Notes under the pieces: generated by a model
What the model was told of the DNA's origin: nothing
What the model saw: only the letters and a program-made list of their open reading frames with translations
Database searches by the model: none
Translations under genes and position numbers: made by a program
Shown: piece by piece, positions 1 to 8,674 of the stretch
Layout of the letters: each line of letters starts with the position of its first letter
Position numbering within the stretch: the stretch's first letter is position 1
From: Bacteroidota bacterium
Lineage (GTDB): Bacteria > Bacteroidota > Bacteroidia > Bacteroidales > F082
Length of the DNA: 32,567 bases
NCBI GenBank assembly: GCA_024276895.1
Contig: JAJRWG010000055.1
Coordinates: 1-32,567, forward strand
Reading direction: 5' to 3'

Positions 1-765
1 AACAAAAAAGTGGCGGAATTCATTGGCAAAGCAAAGGAGGGGAAACAGCCCAAAACTTTTGTTTACCGCATCCACGACGAACCCAATCCCGAAAAACTGA
101 GCACCTTTGTGCAATTCCTGAAAAAGCTGGGTTACGGCCTCAACGTCAACTCGCGCCAGCAACTGGCCAGCTCGTACAACCGGCTTTTTGAAAAAATCAA
201 GGGCCGTGGCGAGGAACACATGATCGAGACCATCGCCATCCGCACCATGGCCAAGGCCATTTATTCGACCGATAACATCGGCCACTACGGACTGGCTTTT
301 CCTTACTACACTCATTTTACCTCGCCCATCCGCCGCTACCCCGACCTGATGGTGCACCGCCTGCTGGAACGCTACCTCGAAGGAGGCAAGTCGGGAAACA
401 AGGCAGCGCTGGAAGAAAAATGCGAACATTCGTCCGACATGGAAAAACTGGCTACCGAAGCCGAACGTGCCTCGGTAAAATACAAACAGGTTGAATATCT
501 TGAAGATAAAATCGGTAAGGTTTTCCCGGGGGTGATTTCGGGTGTGAGCAAGTGGGGCATTTTTGTGGAGATTACCGAAAGCAAGAGCGAGGGCCTCATC
601 CGTTTCGACAAACTGCGCGACGATTACTACTACCTCGACGAGGACAATTACCGCATCATCGGCAAACAGTACGGACAGGTTTACCGCCTGGGCGACAAAG
701 TGAATGTACTGGTGAAAAAAGTGGACCTGATCAAACGGCAGCTGGATTTTGAGATTGTGGAGTAA
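1..765 (+). CDS. rnr: Ribonuclease R, C-terminal part (5' end outside window)
   Basis: RNase R is a processive 3'-5' exoribonuclease that degrades structured RNA in the cytoplasm. The reading frame is open from base 1, so the gene continues upstream; the GTG at 10 is only an internal codon. About 254 codons are present of a protein normally over 700 residues. They hold the end of the RNB catalytic domain, with the family signature HYGLAFPYYTHFTSPIRRYP followed by DLMVHRLL around fragment residues 95-125, and then a C-terminal S1 RNA-binding domain at roughly residues 175-250 (GKVFPGVISGVSKWGIFVEI). The catalytic aspartates and cold-shock domains would lie upstream. It ends in TAA. I see no basic C-terminal tail after the S1 domain, unlike the E. 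coli enzyme. The RNB signature makes the family secure; RNase R rather than RNase II is inferred from the Bacteroidota context. Confidence 0.93.
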   Translation, partial: NKKVAEFIGKAKEGKQPKTFVYRIHDEPNPEKLSTFVQFLKKLGYGLNVNSRQQLASSYNRLFEKIKGRGEEHMIETIAIRTMAKAIYSTDNIGHYGLAFPYYTHFTSPIRRYPDLMVHRLLERYLEGGKSGNKAALEEKCEHSSDMEKLATEAERASVKYKQVEYLEDKIGKVFPGVISGVSKWGIFVEITESKSEGLIRFDKLRDDYYYLDEDNYRIIGKQYGQVYRLGDKVNVLVKKVDLIKRQLDFEIVE

Positions 766-904
766 AAACCCGCTGAGTAGTTTTATTCCCAGCTGATTGA
801 GAACTCAGACCTTAGCCGGTTGGCAACCACTGTTTAAACTGCCGGAACTTGATCATCTTTCTCAACAACACTTCCAGGTCCTGGCTGACGCTGTAAGATT
901 GTTT

Positions 905-1456
905 TCACTTCACCCTGCCGGGATTGTCTTTCAAAAAACTCTTCCAGCCGCTGTACTTTGTTCCCTGTGAAGCACTGTTTCCCTGAAAATAATGGCAAAC
1001 GGCGGCTGCCAGTCCGTCGGTGGCGTCAAGAAAATCTGGGGTGTCGCCCATTTCCACAAGGTTTGCCAGCATGCCCGCAACCTGTTCCTTGGAAGCGTTA
1101 CCGTTACCGGTGATGGATTGTTTGATTTTTTTGGGCGAGTACTCAAAAATCGGCAGGTCCTTATAAAGTGCTGCGGCCATGGCCACACCCTGGGCCCTGC
1201 CCAGCTTCAGCATCGATTGTACATTTTTCCCGAAGAAAGGCGCTTCGATGGAAAGCTCATCGGGTTTGTACTCCTCGATGATGGCCAGGGTGCGTTCAAA
1301 AATCTTTTTTAATTTTATCGCATGGTTGTTGTATTTTCCCAGTTTTAGAATACCCATGGTGATCAGGCGGATTTTATTTCCTTTTTGGTGGATCAGTCCG
1401 TAACCCATGATGTTTGTGCCGGGGTCAATACCCAGAATGATGCGGTCGGTGGTCAA
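905..1456 (-). CDS. ruvC: Crossover junction endodeoxyribonuclease RuvC
   Basis: RuvC resolves Holliday junctions with RuvAB during recombination repair. The 183-residue length is normal for the family. The RNase H-like active site is complete: D11 in [13 protein letters not shown]71 in [10 protein letters not shown], and D144 and D147 in [15 protein letters not shown]. The conserved [13 protein letters not shown] and [12 protein letters not shown] segments are also present. The only workable start is TTG at 1456: no ATG or GTG lies upstream in frame, and the next ATG (residue 17) would remove D11. The gene is divergent from the flippase-like gene, with only 24 bp between the two starts. No ruvA or ruvB is nearby. 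After the TGA stop the frame stays open for about 30 more codons; see findings. Confidence 0.95.
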   Translation of the reverse strand: MTTDRIILGIDPGTNIMGYGLIHQKGNKIRLITMGILKLGKYNNHAIKLKKIFERTLAIIEEYKPDELSIEAPFFGKNVQSMLKLGRAQGVAMAAALYKDLPIFEYSPKKIKQSITGNGNASKEQVAGMLANLVEMGDTPDFLDATDGLAAAVCHYFQGNSASQGTKYSGWKSFLKDNPGRVK

Positions 1457-1480
1457 TGTAACTAAGTTTATCTTTGAAGG

Positions 1481-2509
1481 ATGAAAGCAAAATTAAGCAA
1501 AACCTACAATATCCTGCTCCGGCTTACCATCGTTGCGCTGACCGTTGTTTTTTTGTACGACCAGATTTTTTACCGCAAAGATTTCCAGTCAACTGTGGAC
1601 TACTTTCCGGGGGTGGCGTCTGGCAGCGGTTTTTACCTGCTGATGGCCGTTGTGGTTTTGCTTATCCCCCTCAACCTGTTTCTTGAAATTGTCAAATGGC
1701 GCTATCTGGTAGGGAAACTGGAAGAGGTTTCGTTCTGGCCGGCGACCAAAGCCGTGCTGACAGGCTTTTCGGTCAGCATGTTTTTGCCCAATCGCGTGGG
1801 CGATTATCTCGGCAGGGTTTTTATCCTGCGGAAGGCCGACCGTTTACAGGCCGTGCTGGCTACCATCCTGGGAAGTATGGCTCAGTTGCTGACCACCATC
1901 CTTTTCGGACTGGCAGCCATTTTGTTCTTTTATCCGTTTTATGCCGACATGGGCGAAACCCTGAACATCTGGTTTTACACGGGCATTGTGGTGTTGGTGC
2001 TGATTGTTGGATTTACCCTGGTTTTTGCTTTCCTTAATTTTTCTGCCTTTTCTGATATTTTAAAGCGGATCAGCGGGCGGGCCTACAGGAAAATCAGCAA
2101 ATACGCGGAGGTGTTTTCGTGGTACAGCCCCGGCTTTTTGCTGCGCGTTTTAGTGATCAGCATGCTCAGGTACCTGATTTTTTCATTTCAGTTCTGGTTG
2201 CTGTTCCGGGCATTTCAGGTACCTGTTTCCTATCCCGCAGCCATGATGCTCATCGGGCTTGTTTACCTGCTGATGGCCGTCATTCCCACCATCGCCCTCA
2301 CCGAAATCGGGGTCCGGGGCTCCGTCAGCCTGTTCGTTTTTGGTTTATACTTTGCACCCGGCGGTACCTTGCCCGAAAATCTTGCCCTGGGTGTTGTTGC
2401 GGCCTCCACCATGCTTTGGCTGTTCAATCTGGCCTTCCCGGCTTTGCTGGGGACGGTGTTTGTGTACAGTTTGCGTTTCTTCAGAAAAAACAACGACCAT
2501 GCAGGCTGA
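1481..2509 (+). CDS. Flippase-like integral membrane protein (LPG synthase transmembrane / UPF0104 family)
   Basis: A 342-residue polytopic membrane protein of the lysylphosphatidylglycerol synthase transmembrane-region (UPF0104) type. Family members are inner-membrane proteins; some attach amino acids to lipids or move lipids, and for many the substrate is unknown. Roughly eight hydrophobic segments are visible, starting at about residues 10-27 and 43-65. The family-typical segment [16 protein letters not shown] lies near residues 100-115, and [19 protein letters not shown] appears in the last third. There is no soluble C-terminal GNAT-like domain, so this is the membrane part only. The last 11 bases overlap the next gene, a membrane glycosyltransferase, which suggests translational coupling and a shared envelope-lipid or glycan pathway. 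The specific substrate cannot be read from the sequence. Confidence 0.8.
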   Translation: MKAKLSKTYNILLRLTIVALTVVFLYDQIFYRKDFQSTVDYFPGVASGSGFYLLMAVVVLLIPLNLFLEIVKWRYLVGKLEEVSFWPATKAVLTGFSVSMFLPNRVGDYLGRVFILRKADRLQAVLATILGSMAQLLTTILFGLAAILFFYPFYADMGETLNIWFYTGIVVLVLIVGFTLVFAFLNFSAFSDILKRISGRAYRKISKYAEVFSWYSPGFLLRVLVISMLRYLIFSFQFWLLFRAFQVPVSYPAAMMLIGLVYLLMAVIPTIALTEIGVRGSVSLFVFGLYFAPGGTLPENLALGVVAASTMLWLFNLAFPALLGTVFVYSLRFFRKNNDHAG

Positions 2510-3635
2510 ATATTTACTCTGGGCGCTTGTGGCAGGAATACTTCTGTACCTGCTCATGCTTTTGGTTTTTACCTGGGGATGGTACAGACTGCCGGTTTTT
2601 TCGGCCGGGGCCGGTGAAAAAAGTGTCTTTGTCACTGTGGTGGTGGCGGTCAGAAACGAGGAAGAAAACATCGGGCAGTTGCTAGAGGCACTTTCCGCAC
2701 AGAATTATCCCCGGGAGCTTTACCATGTTGTTGTGGTTGACGATCATTCGACAGACGAAACAGGTGAATTGGTTGCTGCTTTTATCCGGGCGCACCCCGA
2801 ACTGAAGGTGCAACTTATCCGTACTTCGGGAGAAGGGAAAAAAGCAGCCCTCGCCGAAGGCATTGAAGCGGCAGTGGGTGAGCTGATCGTCACCACCGAT
2901 GGCGATTGCCTGATGGGGCCTGACTGGCTGGCGACACTGGCAGCTTTTTACGACCGGGAGCGGCCCGCCCTGATTATTGCACCCGTGGTTTACAGCAAGG
3001 AAAAGGGCGCTCTGCAAAAGTTGTTTTCGCTTGATTTTGCCGGACTGGTTGCAGCAGGGGCCGGGTCGGCGGGAGCCAAGCTGCCTTTGATGGGAAATGG
3101 TGCAAACCTTGCTTTCAGTAAACAGGCCTGGCAGCAGGCAGGCACTGTAGAAAACGGTGGACAGTTTGTTTCAGGCGATGATGTCTTTTTGATTCACCGG
3201 ATAGCAAAAAATCAGGGTCGCAAGGCCATTCAATTCTTAAAGAGCCCTTCGGCCCTTGTGCGAACCGTTCCACCCCTCAGTTTTCGCGATTTCATGCAGC
3301 AGCGCATTCGCTGGGCCTCCAAGGCCAAGGCTTACAAATTGCCCTGGGCCATGCTTGTTTCAATGGTGGTGCTTGCGGTAAATCTTTTACTTGCACTGAC
3401 CTTTTTCGCTGGTTTTTACCGGCCCTGGTATTTTATCATTTACGGACTCTTCATCATTCTAAAATTACTGATTGACCTGCCGCTGCTTCATGGTTTTACG
3501 AGCTTCTGCGGTAAACGGAAACTGTTGCGTTTTACCATTCCCCTGGCACTCGTTTATCCTTTGTACATTGTAATTGCTGCTGTCCCGGCCTTGTTCTTCC
3601 GCTTTGAATGGAGAGGACGAAAAGGGCTGAGGTAA
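2499..3635 (+). CDS. Membrane-bound family 2 glycosyltransferase
   Basis: A 378-residue glycosyltransferase with a GT-A catalytic domain between membrane segments. The ATG at 2499 is chosen because it gives an N-terminal membrane helix (residues 5-27) and an 11-bp overlap with the upstream gene; the longer open frame from 2340 is the other gene read in another frame. Nucleotide-sugar motifs are VVVVDDHSTDET (D81-D82), the TDGD motif (D134-D136), GDD near 226-228, and the Q-x-x-R-W acceptor motif (Q268 to W272) typical of processive or polyprenyl-sugar GT2 enzymes. About three further membrane helices follow between residues 280 and 370. It is probably cotranscribed with the preceding flippase-like protein and modifies an envelope lipid or polysaccharide at the inner membrane. 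The sugar and acceptor are unknown. Confidence 0.88.
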   Translation: MQAEYLLWALVAGILLYLLMLLVFTWGWYRLPVFSAGAGEKSVFVTVVVAVRNEEENIGQLLEALSAQNYPRELYHVVVVDDHSTDETGELVAAFIRAHPELKVQLIRTSGEGKKAALAEGIEAAVGELIVTTDGDCLMGPDWLATLAAFYDRERPALIIAPVVYSKEKGALQKLFSLDFAGLVAAGAGSAGAKLPLMGNGANLAFSKQAWQQAGTVENGGQFVSGDDVFLIHRIAKNQGRKAIQFLKSPSALVRTVPPLSFRDFMQQRIRWASKAKAYKLPWAMLVSMVVLAVNLLLALTFFAGFYRPWYFIIYGLFIILKLLIDLPLLHGFTSFCGKRKLLRFTIPLALVYPLYIVIAAVPALFFRFEWRGRKGLR

Positions 3636-3643
3636 GCTGATGT

Positions 3644-4321
3644 TTACAACCCTGTTTTTTGTGAGAACAGCGCATGGGCCAGCGTAAAATCAGCCGGACT
3701 TGTAATTTTAATGTTTTCGTGATTTCCTTCGACGAGATAAATTTGTCCGCCGGCGCATTCCAGCACGGTGGCGTCATCGGTAAAACTTTCGCTGAAGGGT
3801 TGTTGGTAGGCTTGTTTAATAGCCGAAGACAAAAAGACCTGCGGTGTTTGCACCAGCCTGAGTTTGTTCCGGTCTATGGACTTACTCAAGCTGCCGCTGA
3901 TTTCCCGTACCGACTCGATCAGCGGAATTACGGGAACGGCACTGCCCTTACGCATCGCCAGTAAAAAGCAGTTTTCGATGACCTGGGCCGAAACGAAAGG
4001 CCTTACCCCGTCGTGGATGGCAACCAAAACATTTTCAGGAACCCGGTTCAGTCCGCTTTTAACGGAGTGAAAACGTTTGGGGCCACTGCCGGAAATCTGG
4101 TGGGGGATTTGAAAATCGTAAGATTCGCATAACTGTTGCCACTGCTCCCGCAGGGCCCCGGGCAGGACAAGAACGAACGCAAAGTTTTGGTCAACTTTGT
4201 AAAAGGCATGAAAAGTATGCATAAGCAGGGGCAACCCGCCGACTTCCAGAAACTGTTTGGGCTGGTCCGTTCCCATGCGTTTACCCGTACCCCCGGCAAG
4301 GATGATGACATACTTTTTCAT
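3644..4321 (-). CDS. ispD: 2-C-methyl-D-erythritol 4-phosphate cytidylyltransferase
   Basis: IspD transfers CMP from CTP to methylerythritol phosphate, the third step of the non-mevalonate isoprenoid pathway. The N-terminal nucleotide-binding signature is clear: VIILAGGTGKRMGTDQPKQF (residues 5-24), with R15 and K22 as the usual CTP-contacting residues. AIHDGVRPFVS (D104, R107), LRLVQTPQVF (about 155-163) and FTDDATVLE (about 180-188) follow. The length, 225 residues, is normal. I chose the ATG at 4321, just before KKYVIILAGG; the open frame extends seven codons further without added homology. The gene is convergent with the glycosyltransferase, with 8 bp between the stops. It is about 260 bp from queA and beyond queA's terminator, so it is probably its own transcription unit. 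Confidence 0.94.
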   Translation of the reverse strand: MKKYVIILAGGTGKRMGTDQPKQFLEVGGLPLLMHTFHAFYKVDQNFAFVLVLPGALREQWQQLCESYDFQIPHQISGSGPKRFHSVKSGLNRVPENVLVAIHDGVRPFVSAQVIENCFLLAMRKGSAVPVIPLIESVREISGSLSKSIDRNKLRLVQTPQVFLSSAIKQAYQQPFSESFTDDATVLECAGGQIYLVEGNHENIKITSPADFTLAHALFSQKTGL

Positions 4322-4336
4322 GCATTTATGATTTTC

Positions 4337-4360
4337 ACGCAAAGACGCGAAGACGCAGAG
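4337..4360. repeat. Three-unit 8-bp tandem repeat (acgcaaag-like)
   Basis: Just upstream of ispD the octamers acgcaaag, acgcgaag and acgcagag follow one another with single-base differences. Runs of this kind (cacgcaaagacgc...) occur dispersed in intergenic DNA of many environmental bacteria; I recall this as general experience rather than from a specific source. No function is evident. The run lies in the likely 5' untranslated region of ispD. Confidence 0.5.
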
Positions 4361-4448
4361 AGAATGTTAATCATTTCCTTATGTGTCAATAATCTTTGTC
4401 GTGTTTGTTTCATCGGCTTATATTTTTGAAATAATAATTCTCGCTTGT

Positions 4449-4474
4449 GAACCAACAGGTTAACCCGTTGGTTC
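4449..4474. promoter_or_regulatory. 26-nt interrupted palindrome, possible operator
   Basis: GAACCAAC at 4449-4456 is complementary to GTTGGTTC at 4467-4474, and GGTTAACC in the centre is itself a perfect palindrome. Only one base pair of the 26-nt dyad (4457/4466) is mismatched. No T-run follows on either strand, so a terminator is unlikely. The dyad lies about 130 bp upstream of ispD and could be a binding site for a dimeric regulator. This is inference only. Confidence 0.3.
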
Positions 4475-4532
4475 TGTCTAATACATTTGATGTTTCGGAA
4501 CTTATGAAACGGTAAATTTAGCCAAAAAATGC

Positions 4533-4559
4533 ACAAAAAACCCGGAAATGAATTCCGGG
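4533..4559 (-). terminator. Rho-independent terminator of queA
   Basis: Read on the minus strand, a perfect 7-bp stem (CCCGGAA/TTCCGGG, 5-nt loop, 4541-4559) is followed by TTTTTTG and another T-rich run. It starts 25 bp after the queA stop codon and ends that transcript. Confidence 0.85.
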
Positions 4560-4583
4560 CTTAATCGTTGTTTGGCTGCATGC

Positions 4584-5633
4584 TTAAATGATCAGCATGG
4601 CGTCACCATAAGTAAAAAACTTGTATTTTTCCTTAATGGCCGTTTGGTACACATCATGCAGGAAGTCAAAATCCAGGTACGAAGCTACCATCATCATCAT
4701 GGGCGACATGGGCAGGTGGAAGTTAGTGATCATGGAATCGGCCGTTTTGAATACGTAAGGCGGGAAAATGAATTTGTTGGTCCAGCCTTTGTAAGGTTTG
4801 ATTTTTCCCGTGATGGAAACTGCCGTTTCCAGCGCCTTCATACTGGTTGTGCCCACTGCGCACACCCTGTGTTTGCTTTCTTTGGCCCTGTTGATCATGT
4901 CGGCACTCTCCTGGTCGATGAACATTTCTTCCGAATCCACCTTGTGCTTGGTCAGGTCTTCCACTTCGATGGTGCGGAAGTTCCCCATGCCGGTGTGCAG
5001 TGTAATTTCGGCAAAATGTACACCTTTGATTTCCAGTCGTTTCATCAGTTCCCTTGAGAAATGCATGCCGGCGGTTGGTGCGGCAATGGCGCCTTCGTGC
5101 TTGGCATAAATGGTCTGGTAGCGTGTCTCGTCTTCGGGTTCGATTTTGCGGTTGTGGATCTTGGGCAGGGGGGTTTCGCCCAGGCTCTGGATGGTTTTTT
5201 TGAATTCTTCGTAAGGTCCGTTGAACAAAAAGCGCAGGGTCCTGCCGCGCGAGGTGGTGTTGTCAATGACCTCGGCAACCAGTTCACCGTCTTCGCCGAA
5301 ATAAAGTTTGTTGCCAATTCTGATCTTCCGTGCAGGGTCAACCATCACATCCCACAGCCGGCTTTCGCGATTCAGTTCACGCAGTAAAAAGACTTCAATT
5401 TTTGCCCCTGTTTTTTCCTTCTCTCCGTAAAGCCTTGCCGGAAACACCTTGGTATTGTTGATGACCAACACGTCTTCTTCGTTAAAATAATCAAGAATAT
5501 CAACAAACGCCCTGTGCTCAATCGTTTGTTTTTTCCGGTCAACAACCATCAGTCGTGCATCATCCCGGTTTTCGGGCGGGTACTCAGCAATCAGCTCCGG
5601 AGGCAGATGAAATTTAAACTGAGAAAGTTTCAT
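4584..5633 (-). CDS. queA: S-adenosylmethionine:tRNA ribosyltransferase-isomerase
   Basis: QueA transfers and isomerises the ribosyl moiety of SAM onto preQ1 at position 34 of GUN-anticodon tRNAs, giving epoxyqueuosine. The 349-residue length is full. Conserved stretches run through the whole protein: [11 protein letters not shown] near the start, [19 protein letters not shown] around residues 55-73, [13 protein letters not shown] near 185-197, [20 protein letters not shown] and the following VDSE near 212-235, GTTSMKALE near 260, and [12 protein letters not shown] near 305-317. It is preceded by its own promoter-like boxes and followed by a strong terminator, so it appears monocistronic although it lies beside the truB-uppP-ftsX run. 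No other queuosine genes are in the window. Confidence 0.96.
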   Translation of the reverse strand: MKLSQFKFHLPPELIAEYPPENRDDARLMVVDRKKQTIEHRAFVDILDYFNEEDVLVINNTKVFPARLYGEKEKTGAKIEVFLLRELNRESRLWDVMVDPARKIRIGNKLYFGEDGELVAEVIDNTTSRGRTLRFLFNGPYEEFKKTIQSLGETPLPKIHNRKIEPEDETRYQTIYAKHEGAIAAPTAGMHFSRELMKRLEIKGVHFAEITLHTGMGNFRTIEVEDLTKHKVDSEEMFIDQESADMINRAKESKHRVCAVGTTSMKALETAVSITGKIKPYKGWTNKFIFPPYVFKTADSMITNFHLPMSPMMMMVASYLDFDFLHDVYQTAIKEKYKFFTYGDAMLII

Positions 5634-5729
5634 ATTTTGTAAGTTTTTATTTCAGGATTTTAAAACTATACCGAATGTATCCACATTCGTGCCAAAACGC
5701 CCGTTTTCGGGTTGCTTCAAAAAAACTTG

Positions 5730-5760
5730 CAAAGATACAATATCAACCCCACAAAGTCAA
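5730..5760 (-). promoter_or_regulatory. Bacteroidota-type promoter of queA
   Basis: On the minus strand TTG (5760-5758) is followed after 20 bases by TATCTTTG (5737-5730). This fits the TTG-N17..23-TAnnTTTG consensus described for Bacteroidota sigma factors. It lies about 100 bp upstream of the queA start. Confidence 0.6.
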
Positions 5761-5832
5761 GCCTCTCCGCCCGCAGCATCCGTCTTTTGGTGTTACCGGG
5801 AAAAAATTACAGAAAGCAAGGCAAACAAAGGC

Positions 5833-6552
5833 TTAGCATGAACCGATTTGTTCTTCGACTTTTTGTTTAAAGCCTTCGATTGTAAAAGCATCATTTACAG
5901 AGAACCCGCCAATTTTTGTCCTGCGAAGCCCTGACAAAAAGGCACCATTTCCCAATGCCTTTCCAAAATCATTGACCAGCGAACGGATATACGCACCCTT
6001 GCTGCACTCTACATAAAAATCAAGTTGAGGAGGTGCATAATTCAGCAATTCGAAACGGTGAATTCTTACCTTCCGCGCTTTTAGTTTTACTTCCTCGTCT
6101 TTCCGGGCATACTCGAAAGCGCGTTTTCCTTTCACCTTAACGGCAGAATACTGCGGGGGAAACTGTTCAATTTCGCCCGTAAAACCTTCAGCAGTTTCTT
6201 TCATGTCTTCAAACCGAAGATGACCGGTAGGGAAAAAACGATCGGGTTGGGTTTCCATGTCGAATGAAGGTGTTGTGGCCCCGAGGGTCATACTGCCAAC
6301 GTAAACTTTGTCCAGTCCCTGGAACTCGTCGATACGTCTGGTCATTTTCCCCGTACACAAAATGAGCAGGCCTGTTGCCAGCGGGTCGAGCGTCCCTGCA
6401 TGCCCGACCTTGATTTTTTTCAGCTTGTACAACCGCCTGATGAAGTGCCGGATGTGGTTCACCACGTCAAACGATGTCCAGTCAAGCGGTTTGTCGATGA
6501 GCAGCACTTCCCCCTGAACAAAGTCGAAAGTATGTTCATCCTGGGCTTTCAT
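5833..6552 (-). CDS. truB: tRNA pseudouridine(55) synthase TruB
   Basis: TruB converts U55 in the T-loop of tRNAs to pseudouridine. The 239-residue protein has the catalytic motif GHAGTLDPLATGLL with nucleophile D56, preceded by LLIDKPLDWTSFDVV (about residues 17-31). Later it has PPQYSAVKVKGKRAFEYAR and CSKGAYIRSLVNDFG, all family hallmarks. The start is set at the ATG at 6552, which overlaps the uppP stop as ATGA, a typical coupled arrangement. The open frame continues upstream to 6660, but that extension is only uppP sequence in another frame. It is the last gene of the ftsX - DUF3098 - uppP - truB run. Confidence 0.95.
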   Translation of the reverse strand: MKAQDEHTFDFVQGEVLLIDKPLDWTSFDVVNHIRHFIRRLYKLKKIKVGHAGTLDPLATGLLILCTGKMTRRIDEFQGLDKVYVGSMTLGATTPSFDMETQPDRFFPTGHLRFEDMKETAEGFTGEIEQFPPQYSAVKVKGKRAFEYARKDEEVKLKARKVRIHRFELLNYAPPQLDFYVECSKGAYIRSLVNDFGKALGNGAFLSGLRRTKIGGFSVNDAFTIEGFKQKVEEQIGSC

Positions 6553-7349
6553 GGTGAATAAAAGAGCGCGGTGCCGATAGCCAAAAGACCAACGATGAAG
6601 CAGTAAACGGCAAAATAGGTAAGCTTGCTGTTCTTCACCAGTTTTATCATCCAGCCGCAAGCTAAGATTCCGGTGATCAGGGCCGCTATAAATCCTACGG
6701 TCATCGGGATGAGTGAATGGCTTTCGTAACTGATTTCTCCCCCGATAAGGTCTTTTCCCATCTTGGCCAAAATCAGTGGAACAACCATCAGGAAAGAAAA
6801 ACGCGCAGCCTTAGTACGGTCAATGCCCAGCAAAACACTGGTGGAAATGGTGGCCCCCGACCGGGAAATACCCGGCAGGATGGCAATGGCCTGCGAAATT
6901 CCGATGATCAGCGAATTCAGATTGTTGACGCCTTTGTCGGTGGTTTTAGCTTTGTCGGCAAAGAAAAGCAACACCGCCGTGATGAGCAGCATGAAACCCA
7001 CCAGCAGAATTTGCCTGTCGAACAAGGCGTCCAACTGGTCGTTGAAGTAAACCCCGACAATTGCAGCAGGGACCATCGAAATAACAATCTTTAAGGAGAA
7101 TTTGGTTTCTTCGTTCCACTTGAATTGCAGCAGCCCGCGGAAAATCTCCAAAATATCTTTCCTGAAAACAATCAGGGTTGCCAGTGCGGTGGCAGCGTGC
7201 AGCACTACGGTCATCAGCATACTTTCGTGCGCCAGTGAAGTGTCGCCCAAAAGGGCTTTTGCAATTTCCAGGTGGCCGCTGCTGCTCACGGGCAAAAACT
7301 CGGTAAGTCCCTGGACTATCCCGAGTATCAAAGCTTCAATCCAATTCAT
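6549..7349 (-). CDS. uppP: Undecaprenyl-diphosphatase UppP (BacA family)
   Basis: UppP dephosphorylates undecaprenyl pyrophosphate at the inner membrane to recycle the carrier lipid for peptidoglycan and other envelope polymers. The 266-residue length is typical. Both active-site signatures are present: GLTEFLPVSSSGHLEIA (about residues 14-30, with E17 and H26) and ILPGISRSGATIS (about 157-169, with R163). Seven or eight hydrophobic helices fill the rest. It starts 18 bp after the DUF3098 gene and overlaps truB by 4 bp, so it sits inside one operon with cell-division and tRNA-modification genes, an order common in Bacteroidota. Confidence 0.96.
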   Translation of the reverse strand: MNWIEALILGIVQGLTEFLPVSSSGHLEIAKALLGDTSLAHESMLMTVVLHAATALATLIVFRKDILEIFRGLLQFKWNEETKFSLKIVISMVPAAIVGVYFNDQLDALFDRQILLVGFMLLITAVLLFFADKAKTTDKGVNNLNSLIIGISQAIAILPGISRSGATISTSVLLGIDRTKAARFSFLMVVPLILAKMGKDLIGGEISYESHSLIPMTVGFIAALITGILACGWMIKLVKNSKLTYFAVYCFIVGLLAIGTALFYSP

Positions 7350-7366
7350 ATTTTAAGGAAAACAGA

Positions 7367-7633
7367 TTAGTTGGCTGACTTTGGCCGTTTCATAATGGCG
7401 TAAATCTCAACAATGTAACCGGCCAATATAAGGATGGGTGCGAGGGTCAGCCGCCGGAAGGAAAAAAGGCCTTCGCTGAAAACTTTCGGGTCGTCGGACC
7501 CGCCACCTAACATTAGCAAAAACCCTGCGGCAATCAATGCAAGTCCGACAATGAGCAGCGTGTAGTTTTCTTTGTTGAAGGCAAATCCCAAATCTGCTTC
7601 GTTCGGTTTCGTTTTCTGATTTTTCACGGCCAT
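7367..7633 (-). CDS. Small two-helix membrane protein, DUF3098 family
   Basis: An 88-residue protein with two membrane helices at about residues 24-43 and 62-80, joined by a short Gly/Asp-rich loop (MLGGGSDDPKVFSEGLFSFRR). This matches the DUF3098 family, which has no established function and is found almost only in Bacteroidota, between ftsX and uppP. I chose the ATG at 7633 (AVKNQKTKP follows) because the 15 extra upstream residues are not membrane-like or conserved-looking. Its fixed place between a division permease and a lipid-carrier phosphatase hints at an envelope-assembly role. That is inference. Confidence 0.85.
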   Translation of the reverse strand: MAVKNQKTKPNEADLGFAFNKENYTLLIVGLALIAAGFLLMLGGGSDDPKVFSEGLFSFRRLTLAPILILAGYIVEIYAIMKRPKSAN

Positions 7634-7693
7634 GGCTTTTATTTTGGGACAAAAGTAAGTGAAAAAGTTTGAAGTCAAAAATTCATTGTGCTT

Positions 7694-8578
7694 TCAGCCA
7701 AAAAGTCTGTCGGGGTTCATGTGCAGGTATTTCCGGACGGAAAAAAAGGTGGAAAATCCCGACATAAGCATCCCCAGTAAAAAAATGGCAGCGTAAAGCA
7801 ATCCAATGGATTTCAAATCGATAAGTAACGAAAGTTCGGGAATTTGCTTTTGAAGGGTAGTGATGATAAGCGAAAGCAACACCAGTGCCGCCAATGCACT
7901 GATGATTCCCTGGGTGACACCTTTGATGACAAACGGTCGCCGGATAAAACTTTCGGTGGCCCCCACTAACTGCATGGTACGGATGATGAAACGCCGGGAG
8001 TACACGGCAAGGCGAATGGTGTTGTTGACCAGTGCGATGGCAATAAAAAGCAGCAGCAAACTAAAGCCAAGCAGCGCGAGGGTGATCTTCCTCAGGTTGT
8101 TGTTGATCAGGTGAACCAGCGATTTTTGGTAGTACACCTCTTTGACTGCTTTGTTCTGCATCAATTCCTGCTCAATGACAGCCAGGCTGTCGTTGTTGGC
8201 CCAGGGGGCATTGAATCGCAGGTCGATGGAAGGCAGCAGGGGATTGTTTTCATTGCCCAGAAAATCGATAAAATCTTCACCCAAAACCTCCGAAAGCCGG
8301 CGTGTGGCTTCTTCAGTGGTAATGTACTCGGCCGATTTAACGTAGTCTCGTGTGTCCAGAATCTTTTTCAGGTGCAGGACGTCGGCTTCTTTGACACCGG
8401 GTTTTATGATTATTTCAAAGCCGATGTTTTCTTTGATGTAAGTGGTGAGACTGTTGGCCTGGATGACGACCAGCCCGAGAAAGCCCAGCGTGAACAACAC
8501 CAGCGTAATGCTGATAACGGAAGTGAAATAAGCGCTGTTGACGCGCCTTCTGAAATGTCTGTCCTCACTCTTTGCCAT
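7694..8578 (-). CDS. ftsX: Cell division protein FtsX (permease-like)
   Basis: FtsX is the membrane partner of the ATPase FtsE; together they control peptidoglycan hydrolases at the septum. The 294-residue protein has the expected layout: a short basic N-terminus, a first helix at about residues 19-40, an extracytoplasmic domain to about 165, and three C-terminal helices within about 170-285 (including ITLALLGFSLLLLFIAIALV). The FtsX signature NTIRLAVYSRRFIIRTMQLVG, written here as NTIRLAVYSRR followed by FIIRTMQLVGAT, lies between the second and third helices. FtsE is not in the window, which is usual in Bacteroidota, where the two genes are often apart. It is the first gene of the minus-strand operon and diverges from the VanX-like gene. 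Confidence 0.94.
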   Translation of the reverse strand: MAKSEDRHFRRRVNSAYFTSVISITLVLFTLGFLGLVVIQANSLTTYIKENIGFEIIIKPGVKEADVLHLKKILDTRDYVKSAEYITTEEATRRLSEVLGEDFIDFLGNENNPLLPSIDLRFNAPWANNDSLAVIEQELMQNKAVKEVYYQKSLVHLINNNLRKITLALLGFSLLLLFIAIALVNNTIRLAVYSRRFIIRTMQLVGATESFIRRPFVIKGVTQGIISALAALVLLSLIITTLQKQIPELSLLIDLKSIGLLYAAIFLLGMLMSGFSTFFSVRKYLHMNPDRLFG

Positions 8579-8674
8579 GGCGTTGCGAAATTAAAAAAAT
8601 ATCGGATGCTGACCGGCGGCCATATCGCAGCTTACCGACAAATGCTTAATTTCGCGCCGATTATTGAAAGACTC

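Noticed and set aside
1469-1476. TATCTTTG just before the flippase-like gene as a promoter
   Set aside because: It is only 4 bp from the ATG and has no -33 box at a proper distance; this would require a leaderless mRNA.
6553-6660. N-terminal extension of truB
   Set aside because: It lies wholly inside uppP in another frame; the coupled ATG at 6552 is a better start.
8111-8674. Long N-terminal extension of the VanX-like open frame (408 codons in all)
   Set aside because: The first 188 codons lie antisense to ftsX and resemble no protein; the signal peptide begins at 8675.
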